From Alistipes sp. (GTDB lineage Bacteria; Bacteroidota; Bacteroidia; Bacteroidales; Rikenellaceae): DNA of 64,000 nucleotides. Below the pieces are notes generated by a model. That model was not told where the DNA came from, did no database searches, and worked only from the letters and a program-made list of their open reading frames with translations. Location of the stretch: contig JALENN010000010.1 in NCBI GenBank assembly GCA_022767745.1, positions 248,001-312,000 of the forward strand. The letters are read 5' to 3'. The position numbers were made by a program, and so were the translations under genes. Below are positions 26,522 to 35,792 of this stretch, piece by piece; positions within the stretch are counted from its first letter, which is position 1; each line of letters starts with the position of its first letter.

Positions 26522-28582
26522 TTATTTCGTCTGCGGCACAGCGCTCCATATGCAGCGGTAGTTGAAACGGCGGTTGGGCGCCGTATCGCCGTTAAGGCAG
26601 AGCGATATGGGGTCAGCCAACTCCGACGGGTTGTCCGCCCACTTGAAGTCGAACGTGAAGCTGTCGTCGGTAAGTCCCAGGACATCACGGGGCAAAGCCA
26701 GCTCAAGACGGTTGTCAGCATAGCGCATCGGCACCTCCACAGGGTCGATCCACTCGCCCGACGTGGCTTCGTAACGCATGAGCGTAGTGCTGTGCGGATC
26801 GTTTACCTTGCGGTTGACGATGAAGTCATAGCCGTACCATCCCGTCGACGAGTCGTTGTCGGCGTCGATCAGCAGCAGCATCCAGTTCGGGTCGGTGCAG
26901 GGGGTGAGTGCCTCCGCCGTCTCGGCATAGAAGGCCACATTATAATCGTCGACCGCCACCTTGCAGGTGACGATATCGTTGCGGCCCGACGTGTTGACAT
27001 AATGCAGACCGGCATAGCCCTTGGCGTCGCGGTGGAACGTGTCGCCGCGCGTATCGCGGTACTCCACACCAATCTTGTCCCACTCGCGGAAACAGCCGTC
27101 GATCTTCACCTCCGACAATCCCTCCAGACGCGGTATCGGGCGCACACCCTTGTAGCGGCGGATGTTCTGCGCCATCTGCATGTAGTAGTTGTCGCTGTAG
27201 CCGCCCTTCATGGGCTGTATGCCGCGGTTGAACTCCATGTTGTACTGGTCGACGAAGTAGAAGGGGTTCATGCGCCCCAGCCACGGCATCTTGCCTCCGC
27301 CGTCGGGCTGGTACTTTCCCGCCGTCCACTCGTTCCAGTCGTTGATGTAAAGGAACTCGGGATCGGCCGCCAGCGCATAGTCCCAGCTCTCCTGGAAATA
27401 GGCGCCGTAGAGGACGGGGTTCTCCTTCACCGTCTTCAGATAGGGGATATACCCCACCGTCGGCATATCACGCTCGTTGAGCTGCGGCTCGCCGTACTCA
27501 CGCGTCCACGACTTGTCGACACCCATCGGGTTGTCGGTCATGGTCACGGGATGCTGTGCCGGCGTCACGGCTACCTGCTCGAGACGCCCCTCATGCTTGG
27601 CCGCAAGCTCCTCGGGCGACATGTCGCGCACACGCTTGTCGGCAAGGCTGTAGCCGAAGCTCCAGTTGTCCTCGGTGCCGACGAACCGTTTGCCGGCCCA
27701 CTCGTAATAGCCCCACCACATCGTGCGCAGCGTGAAGAACTCCTTCACCTCCGACGTATAGTCGGTAAGCGTCTTCTGCGTATAGTCGGGGTCATTGTAA
27801 TGCGGGTCATTGGGGTCGGTCTCGGCTGCCTCGTAATAGTTGGGGTTGGGATTCTCGACCCAGCCGCCGCTGGCGTTGTGGCGCGGGTCGCTGTTGTAGA
27901 GCAGCAGCGGCTTGCCGTCCCAGTAGAACCACAGGTCGGAATAGCGGTTCTCCTTGTAGATACGGTTGTAGAGGTCCTGCACCACCGTTATCACGGGACC
28001 GTTGAAGGCCCAGAAGCAGAACTTGGGCACGACGTTGCCCTCGGCCTTCATCTTCTGCATCGTCGAGAAGACCACCTCCCACTCGTCCCAGTAACGCACG
28101 GCATTGGTTACGTCCATGATCAGTACGTCGACACCAGCATCGGCCAGCATCGACATATCCTTGCGGATGACCCACTCGTCCTGGCTCAGGAAGTAGCCCA
28201 TCTCGGGCTCGGCATAGTGGTACGACCCCACCTTCCACAGCGGGTGGTTGGCATCGAGGCGTGCCGAAGGGTCGGCCTTCAGGATGCGGGTCACGTCGCC
28301 GGCATAGGGCGACGGCAGGTCGGCCAGTCCCTGCGTGTGCCACGTTATGTAGAATATGCCCACCACGCGGCGGCGGTCATCCTTCGGCGCACCGGTCTCG
28401 TCGACGGTAGGCATCGTGCGGCCGACGGCGTCGGTCGCAACCCATGTGTCGGAATAGAGGTCGCGTTGCTCGAGCGCCTGCCCGCGGTCGCGGCGCTGCG
28501 CATCCGCCTCAATGGCAAACAGACCGCTCACGGCCGCGGCCGCAAGCAGAAGTCTCTGCATTCGGGTTCTCATAAGGTTCAT
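26522..28582 (-). CDS. GH71/GH99-like glycoside hydrolase with C-terminal CBM9-like domain
   Basis: The 686-residue exported protein has a Sec signal peptide (MRTRMQRLLLAAAAVSGLFA, ending near EADAQ). The barrel region from VGIFYITWHTQGL near 58 to about 470 contains DMSMLADAGVDVLIMDVTN and FLYINDWNEW, features of the GH71/GH99-like clan, whose known members cut alpha-mannoside or alpha-glucan chains. From about 480 a beta-sandwich (KIDGCFREWDKI, then VAVDDYNVAFYAET) resembles CBM9-type modules. Catalytic residues cannot be assigned with certainty. The start is the ATG at 28582, nine bases before a second candidate. It lies between lemA and an oxidoreductase gene. Confidence 0.8.
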   Translation of the reverse strand: MNLMRTRMQRLLLAAAAVSGLFAIEADAQRRDRGQALEQRDLYSDTWVATDAVGRTMPTVDETGAPKDDRRRVVGIFYITWHTQGLADLPSPYAGDVTRILKADPSARLDANHPLWKVGSYHYAEPEMGYFLSQDEWVIRKDMSMLADAGVDVLIMDVTNAVRYWDEWEVVFSTMQKMKAEGNVVPKFCFWAFNGPVITVVQDLYNRIYKENRYSDLWFYWDGKPLLLYNSDPRHNASGGWVENPNPNYYEAAETDPNDPHYNDPDYTQKTLTDYTSEVKEFFTLRTMWWGYYEWAGKRFVGTEDNWSFGYSLADKRVRDMSPEELAAKHEGRLEQVAVTPAQHPVTMTDNPMGVDKSWTREYGEPQLNERDMPTVGYIPYLKTVKENPVLYGAYFQESWDYALAADPEFLYINDWNEWTAGKYQPDGGGKMPWLGRMNPFYFVDQYNMEFNRGIQPMKGGYSDNYYMQMAQNIRRYKGVRPIPRLEGLSEVKIDGCFREWDKIGVEYRDTRGDTFHRDAKGYAGLHYVNTSGRNDIVTCKVAVDDYNVAFYAETAEALTPCTDPNWMLLLIDADNDSSTGWYGYDFIVNRKVNDPHSTTLMRYEATSGEWIDPVEVPMRYADNRLELALPRDVLGLTDDSFTFDFKWADNPSELADPISLCLNGDTAPNRRFNYRCIWSAVPQTK

Positions 28583-28628
28583 TTTTCGGAGTTTTAGGGG
28601 TTTGCGAATCATGGTCGGCAGCCTGCCG

Positions 28629-29204
28629 TCAGAACTCCACCTTGGGAGCCTCGGCGGCCGACGCATCGGCCTCGAAGTAGGGTTTCTGCTCGAACGAGAA
28701 GAGCTTGGCAATGATAACGGCGGGGAACTTGCGCACCGCCACGTTATATGCCTGCGTCGCCTCGTTGAACTCGCGCCGAGCAACGGTGATACGGTTCTCC
28801 GTGCCCTCGATCTGCGCCTGCAGCTCGACAAAGTTCTGGTTCGCTTTCAGGTCGGGATAGTTCTCCGACACGGCTATAAGACGGCCCAGCGCCGACGTTA
28901 CGGCCGACTGCGCCTGCTGGAACTCAGCCAGACGCTCGGGCGTGAGATCCCCCGCCGACAGCGTCACCGACGTAGCCTTGGCACGCGCATCCACCACCGC
29001 CGTGAGCGTCTGCTCCTCGTGCGCGGCGTAGCCCTTGACCGTGGCCACGAGATTGGGTATGAGGTCGGCGCGACGCTGGTACTGCGTCTCGACATTCGAC
29101 CATGCCGTATTGACGGCCTCCTCCTTGCTCACCATACCGTTGTATGTCGAGCACGATGTCATGGCAAACAGTGCCACGACGGCTGCTAAAAGCACTCTTT
29201 TCAT
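28629..29204 (-). CDS. LemA family protein
   Basis: The 191-residue protein has the LemA layout: an N-terminal signal sequence ending in TSCSTYNGMV, so possibly a lipoprotein here, then a long helical bundle. VSKEEAVNTAWSNVETQYQR and RADLIPNLVATVKGYAAHE are the hallmark LemA segments, and FVELQAQIEGTENRITVARR is the family's central motif. LemA proteins are membrane-linked helical proteins of unclear function, often paired with TPM-domain proteins as here; the TPM gene ends 39 bp upstream. The surrounding unit encodes carbohydrate enzymes, which is unusual company. Confidence 0.93.
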   Translation of the reverse strand: MKRVLLAAVVALFAMTSCSTYNGMVSKEEAVNTAWSNVETQYQRRADLIPNLVATVKGYAAHEEQTLTAVVDARAKATSVTLSAGDLTPERLAEFQQAQSAVTSALGRLIAVSENYPDLKANQNFVELQAQIEGTENRITVARREFNEATQAYNVAVRKFPAVIIAKLFSFEQKPYFEADASAAEAPKVEF

Positions 29205-29243
29205 AATATATGCGTTTTTACGTTTTCAACCGATAACCATCTC

Positions 29244-30158
29244 CTACCAGCGCGAACCGGCACCGCCGCCACCGAAGCTGCCGCCGCCGAAACCACCGCC
29301 GAAGCTGCCGCCACCGCCCATACTGCCGCCACCGAAACCGCCGAAACCGCCGATGAAGGGTCCGCCTCCGCGTCCGCCGCGGCTGCCCGGTCCCGAGCTG
29401 CCGCTCGAGCGCCGGCGGCGCACCACCGAGCCGCAATGGTCGCACACATAGGTATCCTCGTATGTCGAAATGCCCATGCTGCGGCTGACCAGAGCCGTAC
29501 CGTCAAGCCTCAACCCTATGTGCCCGCATTCGGGACAGCGGCGCGAAGCGCGGTGCATCAGCCACACGGCCACGAAGAAGAAGCCCATGAAGCCGAAAAA
29601 TACCACCAGCCCCACGGGAAATCCGCCATCGTCCGCGGCGGCCACATCGGCCGGCACCTGACCGCTGTCGAGTATCTCATACACGGCCCTCATGCCCGCA
29701 ACCATGCCCCCGTCGTAGTTTCCCTCGCGGAAGAATGGAAGCATGCGCTGCATCTGCACACGCTTGCACAGCGCATCGGGCAGAACGCCTTCGAGACCGT
29801 ATCCCGTCACGAAGCGTATCTCGTGCCGCCCCTCGACAAGCAGTATGCCCAGGCCGTTGTCGTTGCTGCCGCCAACGCCCCAATCCGAGAAGAGACGGTA
29901 AGCGAAATCGAATACATCGTCGCCCTCTATCTCGCGCACCGCCACGACGGCCACCTCGGCAACGCCGCGGTCGCGCAGGTCGAGGCACATGGAGTCGATC
30001 GCGGCCACGGCCGCGGCACCCAGCACCCCGTCGGGGTTCGACGTGAAGCGTGTGCGGTCGGCAACCTGCACGTTGGGAATGCGGTCCGTCGTGTAGCCCT
30101 CGGCCCGAACGGTGACGCCCGCCACGGCAAGCATCAATATAAGGAGTATTCTCTTCAT
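29244..30158 (-). CDS. TPM-domain (YgcG-like) membrane protein with zinc ribbon and Gly-rich tail
   Basis: The 304-residue protein has a signal peptide ending VRAEG, a TPM domain at about 22-160 (LDLRDRGVAEVAVVAVREIE, GLGILLVEGRHEIRFVTGYG), and a membrane segment near 178-198 (FPVGLVVFFGFMGFFFVAVW). A CxxC pair at CPECGH and another at CDHCGS form a likely zinc ribbon. The tail after residue 255 is almost pure Gly/Ser/Phe and ends in GGAGSRW. TPM domains occur in acid phosphatase-like and photosystem-repair proteins; function here is unknown. It is paired with LemA downstream, a common association. Confidence 0.9.
   Translation of the reverse strand: MKRILLILMLAVAGVTVRAEGYTTDRIPNVQVADRTRFTSNPDGVLGAAAVAAIDSMCLDLRDRGVAEVAVVAVREIEGDDVFDFAYRLFSDWGVGGSNDNGLGILLVEGRHEIRFVTGYGLEGVLPDALCKRVQMQRMLPFFREGNYDGGMVAGMRAVYEILDSGQVPADVAAADDGGFPVGLVVFFGFMGFFFVAVWLMHRASRRCPECGHIGLRLDGTALVSRSMGISTYEDTYVCDHCGSVVRRRRSSGSSGPGSRGGRGGGPFIGGFGGFGGGSMGGGGSFGGGFGGGSFGGGGAGSRW
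29248..29385 (-). repeat. Gly-rich coding repeat in the TPM protein
   Basis: The coding strand repeats a short GGC/GGT-rich unit that encodes alternating GGGSFGGG-like blocks in the C-terminal tail. Such tails are common in YgcG-type proteins and may make this segment prone to length changes. Confidence 0.7.
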
Positions 30159-30198
30159 CTCAAACCACGTTTACGCGGCATGCACGGCCGCTCGCCCG

Positions 30199-31503
30199 CT
30201 AATGCGGACGGTGAAGTATCGTAAACGACCACGGCTGCATGTCGCGCTCGACGTGCGAGGGCAGCAGATGGTCAGCGCCCGTCATGGCATCGACATAGTG
30301 CCCGGCATATATGCCCGTGTTGAAGTCGGCATGTATCGTATAGGGCGAGAGGTTCAGCAGCGCGACAACACGGCTCTCGCCGCACTCGCGCACGAAGGTC
30401 ATGATGCAGTCCTTGGCATTGTTCTCGATCTCGATCGTACGGCCGCCCAGCTCGCCGGCACGCAACGCCGCCTCGGCATGCTTGAGCGCAATGAGCTTGC
30501 GGTAGCCCTCGGTGTAATAGTTGGCACGGTAATCCGCCGCTATGGGGTCGCGGTCAAAGAAGGCGAACGAGTGGTCGTAGCCTATCTCCTGCCCCGTGTA
30601 GATCAGGGGCATCGAGCCCTCCCACAGGAACGTCAGGGCCGTCATCACGCCCAGCGCCGCTCCGAAACGCGCGAACTCGCTGCCGCTCCACGAGTTCTCG
30701 TCGTGGTTCGACGTGAAGGTCAGCCGTATGGCCGACGAGGGGTACTTCGCACGGTCGGAATAGAGCGTGTTGCGCAGATCCCACACGCGGCGCGCGCCCT
30801 TCGCCATGTCGCACATCATGTGGTGTATCTCCCACGTGTACGAGGCATCGAAGGCCCTGTCGAAGAGGTTCAGCTCCTCGGCCTCGGCCAGAAGGAATAT
30901 GTCGGGACGCACGGCATGCAGCACCGACGACGCCTCCTGCCAGAACTCGATGGGCACGAGCATCGCCATGTCGCAGCGGAAACCGTCGACACCGTGGCGC
31001 TCGACCCAGAAGCGCATGGCCTCGATCTGGCCGCGCCAAACGTCGTGGTTGGCATAGTTGAGCTTGGCCGTGTCGGTCCAGTCCCACGGCACTCGGGCCG
31101 TGCCGTCCTCGTTGCGCTCGTACCAGTCGAGCGGACGGTCGTGCGTCCACACCGCATCGCGCGAGGTGTGGTTCGCCACCCAGTCGAGCAGTACCTTCAT
31201 GCCCAGCGAGTGAGCCTTTGCCACGAACGAGTCGAAATCCTCCATCGTGCCGAACTCCTCGTTGACGGCACAATAGTCGCGTATCGAGTAATACGAACCG
31301 AGCGAGCCCTTGCGGCACTCCACCCCGATGGGATATATGGGCATGAGCCACACGGCATCGATACCCATATCGTGCAGAAATTCCAGACGCTGTTCCGCCG
31401 CGCGCAGCGTACCCTCGCGCGTAAGCTGCCGCACATTCATCTCGTAAAGAACCACCGAGTAGCACCAGTCGGGATGCTGCTGCGGTTGCGATGTTTCATT
31501 CAT
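30199..31503 (-). CDS. GH13 alpha-amylase family protein
   Basis: The 434-residue protein is a compact GH13 enzyme acting on alpha-glucans. The four conserved regions are visible: MKVLLDWVANHTS (region I), GFRCDMA with the nucleophile Asp (II), LLAEAEE with the acid/base Glu (III) and TFTSNHDENSW with the third acidic residue (IV). There is no signal peptide at the chosen ATG (MNETSQPQQHPDW), so it is probably cytoplasmic. The frame stays open 330 bp further upstream, but that part crosses a promoter and reads as non-coding. It is the first gene of a five-gene leftward unit with TPM, LemA, GH71/99-like and oxidoreductase genes. Confidence 0.92.
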   Translation of the reverse strand: MNETSQPQQHPDWCYSVVLYEMNVRQLTREGTLRAAEQRLEFLHDMGIDAVWLMPIYPIGVECRKGSLGSYYSIRDYCAVNEEFGTMEDFDSFVAKAHSLGMKVLLDWVANHTSRDAVWTHDRPLDWYERNEDGTARVPWDWTDTAKLNYANHDVWRGQIEAMRFWVERHGVDGFRCDMAMLVPIEFWQEASSVLHAVRPDIFLLAEAEELNLFDRAFDASYTWEIHHMMCDMAKGARRVWDLRNTLYSDRAKYPSSAIRLTFTSNHDENSWSGSEFARFGAALGVMTALTFLWEGSMPLIYTGQEIGYDHSFAFFDRDPIAADYRANYYTEGYRKLIALKHAEAALRAGELGGRTIEIENNAKDCIMTFVRECGESRVVALLNLSPYTIHADFNTGIYAGHYVDAMTGADHLLPSHVERDMQPWSFTILHRPH

Positions 31504-31780
31504 ATCGGTTGCAATTCGTAACACAATAATCGCCGCCGCCGGCTCTCGCAGCATGCTTCCGCTTGGGCGGCTATACAAATCAATACTTTCAGACATTCGG
31601 CCGGGTGCGGCCCGACGCATATCGGCAAACGCACGACGCACGCCCGACACCCTCCGTATTGGTCCAAAACGGAATGCAAATATAAAAAAATATTTCATTC
31701 CGCAATCGCCGCCGCCACGGTTTCGGCCGCTCACGGCACGCCCATTGCTGACTGTCATACGCAGACCCGCCGAAACAGAC
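31504..31780 (-). other. Leader and promoter region of the GH13 unit
   Basis: This stretch holds the promoter at 31677-31705 and a leader of about 165 bases before the GH13 start codon. No riboswitch fold that I know was recognised. The open frames here are continuations of flanking frames without domain content. Confidence 0.5.
31677..31705 (-). promoter_or_regulatory. Promoter of the GH13 five-gene unit
   Basis: On the minus strand TTG (31705-31703) and TATATTTG (31684-31677) are separated by 18 bp, near the Bacteroidota consensus. The implied transcript has an untranslated leader of roughly 165 bases. Confidence 0.65.
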
Positions 31781-31822
31781 GGAGGCGGCCTGCACGTGAA
31801 AAAAACGCCGCAGGCCGCCTCC
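31781..31822 (-). terminator. Hairpin after the MG2/plug-like gene
   Basis: GGAGGCGGCCTGC at 31781-31793 is a perfect 13-bp inverted repeat of GCAGGCCGCCTCC at 31810-31822. On the minus strand the T run lies inside the loop rather than after the stem, so termination by this hairpin is likely but not classical. Confidence 0.7.
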
Positions 31823-31846
31823 GCTCGTCGCACACAGGGTACGCCC

Positions 31847-34564
31847 CTACCGTTGCAGCACGCCCATAGTGCCGTCCGCTGCGAGTGTCTGCGCGTCGAT
31901 ACGCATCATACGGCACCGTCCGTTATTGTAGAACGTCACAACGGCACGGCCGTCGGCATCGGGCATCAGCATCGGGTTCCAGTAGAGCGTACGGCGGTAG
32001 TCGCCCTCGGCAGGCATGGACGAATAGTCGGGCATGTAGAACTCGGCCGGAGTGTCGTAACCATCCACCCACGTCTTGCGCACACCGCGCCCGGCTTCGG
32101 TCGGGATCTCGTTCTCGGGATAGGTCTCGACAAAGACCACACAGCCGTATTTCGACAGGGCGTCGAGCGGCGACATGTCGCGCTCGGCATAGTCGCATAT
32201 CACAGAGGCATCCTCGTTCACATATATCGACTTTATGGCCACAAGCCGCAGCAGGTCGGCCTTGAGCAGCGTCTCCCACGAAGGCTTGTGGTTCACCACG
32301 AAGAGCACCGACTTGCCCTTGTAGCTGACGTTCCACTCGCCGTAGGTCTCCATATGGCCCGTACTGGCGTCGTCCTTCTCGACGCCGGCGCGCTTGCGCA
32401 GCGAGCCCTCCTCGATACCCGTCACCGACGACCCGGCCTCGGCATTACTCGTCGACGAGCTGTCGCGGCGGCTGCCGTATGCCATGCTCGCGCGACGCAC
32501 CAGGAAGTTCTCGTCCATTAACGACAACATCTCGTAGAGGTCCGTCGTCAGCTCGCCCTGGTCGCGCACGGCGTCAACCTCCGACGGCATGTCGTAGTAC
32601 CGCACCGCCGTCGAACGGTTGCGCAATATGCGCGCCTCGTCGCTCATGTCGTCGCCGCGCACCACCACCTTCTCGATGCGGTGCACACGCTCGGTAATAT
32701 CGCCCGTCGTGTCGCCCTTCTCACGCCACAACAGCGTGTCGGCAATGGGCCTTGCAACGTATTTCGACGCCGTATCGCCACGCTCCGACACAGCCTCGAC
32801 GGGTGTAACCTGCATCTCGCCCGCATCGTACGCGCGCGGATCGGGAGCAAAGGCCCTATCAAGCAATATGCGGCTGTACTTGCGGCGGTTGCGGTCGTTC
32901 GTCACCGAGAATGTCATGCTCCACTCGCCATTAAAATTGCCGCCGAAGGAGAAACGGCCCACGCTGTCGACATCGACAAAGCCGATAGGTACGGGCGAAC
33001 GCAGGCTGTCGGGCAGATCCTCCTCGCCGCGCTTGCGCAGCATCACCGACAGCTGTATGTCGGTCAGCGGCTTCTTGGTGCTGAAATGTATCACGCGGCC
33101 GCTCACCTCGATACACTGCTCGGGCAAATACTTCAGGTCGAACGGCACCGTACCGCTCCACACGCCCCAGTCGTAGCGGCTCCATCCCTGCACCATGAGC
33201 AGCTGGTCGAGCGCCTCGCGCCGAAGGGCGTCATCATCCTCGAAGTAGTACCACGGGCGCCGTACATATCCCCTCACCTCCGACATCAACAGCAGGTCGG
33301 TCATCACCGACCCTGCGCCCTCGACCTCACTGTAGCCGTCGCGCACCGCCACCGACACGGGCGAAGTCCATGGCCCGCCGTCCGCGCCCTGCGCCTCGAC
33401 CGTAAGCGTCACCTTCTCATAGGGGGCATACTGCGGCTTGTCGGTCGTGGCGCTCATCACGGCAGAGGGCACACGCCGCGTGAAGAACATGCGGTCGGCC
33501 AGCACCTTGCCAGCGCCGTCGCACAACACCATGCGGGCCACGCCGGCCGCCAGTTTCGAGCGCGCCACCGAGAAACTCACGGCAGCATCATCCGATAGCT
33601 CCATGATACTGAAGTTGCGCAGGCGGCCGCCGCAGATGATGGCGGCACCCAGCGTAGTGGCAGGCGTAGCCGTGCTCTTGCACACCGAGAAACGCACGCT
33701 GTCGGCCGACGAGAGGTTGTCAACACGCAGCACCACACCCTGCGGCACGGCAGTCGGCAGCTCGAAACGCCGCGCACGGCCGTCGACCACGATCTCGGCC
33801 TCGTCGCCCGCGGCAGGGGTGTAATCGAACGCCCCGCGGCCGTCGTAGAGCGCGGCGAACTCCGCCCGCGTCGTGCCGTCGCGTCCGACGATGCGTCCGC
33901 CCTCGACATCGAGGGGCATACCCGCCCCGTCCGTCGCCTCGAACGCCACTCGCGAGGCAAGCCCCGCCACAAGGTTGCCGCCCTCGGGATAGAAGCGCAA
34001 CGACACGCGCCGCTCACGCTGCATGCGGGGGCGCTTCGATTCATAGCGCGTGTCGTCGTGGCGCTGCATGTGGCGATCGGCATAGTCGCCCTCCTGCTGC
34101 GGCTCGTCGAAGACGGCTATCACGCGCGAGAAAATACCCCGCGCGTCGAAGTTGAGCATGTACTTAGTATAGGCGCGCACCTCGTAGAAGCCCGAACGGA
34201 ACGGCAGCTGCGTCAGCGAGAAATCGCCGTGGCAGCGGCCCGTATCGTCGATGGGCAGTATGCGCCGCTCGACCAGCACCCCCTCGGGATTGAGCAGCTC
34301 GACATAGAGCGTACGGCTAAGCGGCACGGGTCGGTTATCGTATGCCGACACCACGTACGCAGCGAACCATATCCTGTCGCCGCGATAATAGCTCGTGTTG
34401 TCGAAATGCAGCGCCACCTTTTCCTGCGGCACCATGCTGCCGAAGCTGTTCAGATGCTCGGCATACCCCATCAGCCGCGACAGCGTGCTGTCCTGCGGCA
34501 TCATTTGAGCCGCGGCGTTCAAAACGCCAAGGCACAGCGCCAATGTACAAACAAGACCCTTCAT
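31847..34564 (-). CDS. MG2 (macroglobulin-like) protein with diverged C-terminal plug-like domain
   Basis: The 905-residue exported protein starts with a signal peptide ending LNAAAQ. Residues about 28-120 form an MG2-type beta domain (KVALHFDNTSYYRGDRIWFAAYV), followed by further macroglobulin-like beta domains with the sequence KPQYAPYEKVTLTVEA. The last 200 residues resemble a TonB-receptor plug: VLFVVNHKP, AIKSIYVNEDASV and SKYGCVVFVET correspond to the plug blocks normally reading as L-Y-V-x-D-G, I-E-V-L-K-D and G-V-I-x-I-x-T. No barrel follows. Proteins of this type in Bacteroidota are envelope proteins of unknown role. It is transcribed alone, between the GH13 unit and a nucleotidyltransferase gene. 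Confidence 0.8.
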   Translation of the reverse strand: MKGLVCTLALCLGVLNAAAQMMPQDSTLSRLMGYAEHLNSFGSMVPQEKVALHFDNTSYYRGDRIWFAAYVVSAYDNRPVPLSRTLYVELLNPEGVLVERRILPIDDTGRCHGDFSLTQLPFRSGFYEVRAYTKYMLNFDARGIFSRVIAVFDEPQQEGDYADRHMQRHDDTRYESKRPRMQRERRVSLRFYPEGGNLVAGLASRVAFEATDGAGMPLDVEGGRIVGRDGTTRAEFAALYDGRGAFDYTPAAGDEAEIVVDGRARRFELPTAVPQGVVLRVDNLSSADSVRFSVCKSTATPATTLGAAIICGGRLRNFSIMELSDDAAVSFSVARSKLAAGVARMVLCDGAGKVLADRMFFTRRVPSAVMSATTDKPQYAPYEKVTLTVEAQGADGGPWTSPVSVAVRDGYSEVEGAGSVMTDLLLMSEVRGYVRRPWYYFEDDDALRREALDQLLMVQGWSRYDWGVWSGTVPFDLKYLPEQCIEVSGRVIHFSTKKPLTDIQLSVMLRKRGEEDLPDSLRSPVPIGFVDVDSVGRFSFGGNFNGEWSMTFSVTNDRNRRKYSRILLDRAFAPDPRAYDAGEMQVTPVEAVSERGDTASKYVARPIADTLLWREKGDTTGDITERVHRIEKVVVRGDDMSDEARILRNRSTAVRYYDMPSEVDAVRDQGELTTDLYEMLSLMDENFLVRRASMAYGSRRDSSSTSNAEAGSSVTGIEEGSLRKRAGVEKDDASTGHMETYGEWNVSYKGKSVLFVVNHKPSWETLLKADLLRLVAIKSIYVNEDASVICDYAERDMSPLDALSKYGCVVFVETYPENEIPTEAGRGVRKTWVDGYDTPAEFYMPDYSSMPAEGDYRRTLYWNPMLMPDADGRAVVTFYNNGRCRMMRIDAQTLAADGTMGVLQR

Positions 34565-34649
34565 ATTGCGATATAAGCGATGCGTGAAACTGGTTCTCCA
34601 ACTGGTCCGCGTCCGCAGCGCGGCTGGCGACACGGTGCGGAAGCAAATG

Positions 34650-34680
34650 CAAAAAGGGCCGGCGGATAGACCGTCGGCCC
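34650..34680 (-). terminator. Terminator after the nucleotidyltransferase gene
   Basis: GGGCCGGCGG at 34656-34665 pairs with CCGTCGGCCC at 34671-34680 apart from one mismatch, and on the minus strand a T run (34655-34651) follows. Confidence 0.82.
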
Positions 34681-34731
34681 ATGTTATAACGGGTGGGCCG
34701 CTCCGATCGCGGCCTGCCTCCGTCGATCGGG

Positions 34732-35652
34732 CTACTTGCCCCAGAGGTTGCGGGGATATACGCCCTGCTCGATGAGCTGCTCGATCTTGGCCACAAGCTG
34801 CGGCTTGTCGGCCTTGTAGGTTACGCCGAACCAGTCGGCCGTCGTCGAGAGCACCTTCAGCTTAGCGGTGCCGTCGCCCACGAGCTTGTTCACCATCAAC
34901 GGAATGAAGAACTCCGACTTGAGGTTTGCAATGTTGGCGGGATCGCTCAGGAAGCCCTTGAAGTACTCCTCCGAATAGGTGAAGTAGTCGGGCGTGAAAC
35001 CGAAGAGGTTCATCGACACGGGGGTGTTCTCGGCCAGGGGCTGGTCGTCGCCCAGATCGTGGAATACGATCGTACCCTCGGCATTGCGCTCGATCTTCGT
35101 ACGCTCGACGATCGAGGTCAGGAAGCCGTCGCCGTCTATAGAGCATACGCCGCGCGAAACGGTACCGTTCTCCGAAAGGGTCTTGTTCACCTCGTAGCCG
35201 ACCATGCAGTAGTGGTTCTTCTCACCGCCAAGACGGCTCAGGTAGTCGCCTATGACGCGATAGGCGTCGGCACCGTAGAAGTCGTCGGCATTGATCACGG
35301 CAAAAGGCTCCTTGATAGCCGGGGCGGCCATCATAAGCGCGTGGTTCGTGCCCCACGGCTTCTCGCGTCCTTCGGGCACCTTGAAGCCCTCGGGCAGGTA
35401 GTCCAGCTCCTGATATACCACCTCGACCTCGATGCGGCCGCCGAAACGCTCGGCATTGAACACCTCGGTGAACTCCTTGGCGAAAGAGTGGCGTATTACG
35501 AATACGACCTTGCCGAAACCGGCACGTATGGCATCATAGATCGAATAGTCGATGATGGCCTCGTTGTTGGGGCCGACTCCGTCCATCTGCTTCAGCGAGC
35601 CGTAGCGCGAACCCATGCCGGCAGCGAGGACAAGCAATGTAGGTTTTACCAT
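34732..35652 (-). CDS. NDP-sugar pyrophosphorylase-like nucleotidyltransferase
   Basis: The 306-residue cytoplasmic protein begins with LLVLAAGMGSRYGSLKQMDG, the nucleotide-binding loop of GalU/RmlA-type sugar-1-phosphate nucleotidyltransferases. A second block, PFAVINADDFYGADA near 117-131, provides the metal-binding aspartates. These enzymes make nucleotide sugars for glycans and LPS. Which sugar is used is not clear; the GSLKQMDGVGPNNEAIIDYS loop is a variant seen in Bacteroidota proteins rather than in classical GalU. It is a single-gene unit with its own -7 element and terminator. Confidence 0.88.
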   Translation of the reverse strand: MVKPTLLVLAAGMGSRYGSLKQMDGVGPNNEAIIDYSIYDAIRAGFGKVVFVIRHSFAKEFTEVFNAERFGGRIEVEVVYQELDYLPEGFKVPEGREKPWGTNHALMMAAPAIKEPFAVINADDFYGADAYRVIGDYLSRLGGEKNHYCMVGYEVNKTLSENGTVSRGVCSIDGDGFLTSIVERTKIERNAEGTIVFHDLGDDQPLAENTPVSMNLFGFTPDYFTYSEEYFKGFLSDPANIANLKSEFFIPLMVNKLVGDGTAKLKVLSTTADWFGVTYKADKPQLVAKIEQLIEQGVYPRNLWGK

Positions 35653-35691
35653 TTTTACAGTTATTTACGGTTATTGATATCAAATCCAACA

Positions 35692-35699
35692 CAAAGATA
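35692..35699 (-). promoter_or_regulatory. -7 promoter element for the nucleotidyltransferase gene
   Basis: On the minus strand this reads TATCTTTG, an exact consensus match, 39 bp before the start codon. A -33 element is not clear. Confidence 0.6.
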
Positions 35700-35792
35700 G
35701 TCAAATTATAATATCTTTCACCTTTTCCGCCGCACAATTTTCACCGCCGGCTGCCGTCCGCCCATTGCGGAGCAGGCACAACCGCCGGCGGA

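Noticed and set aside
26501..28597. 698-codon open frame on the + strand
   Set aside because: It is antisense to the GH71/99-like gene, which has a signal peptide and domains.
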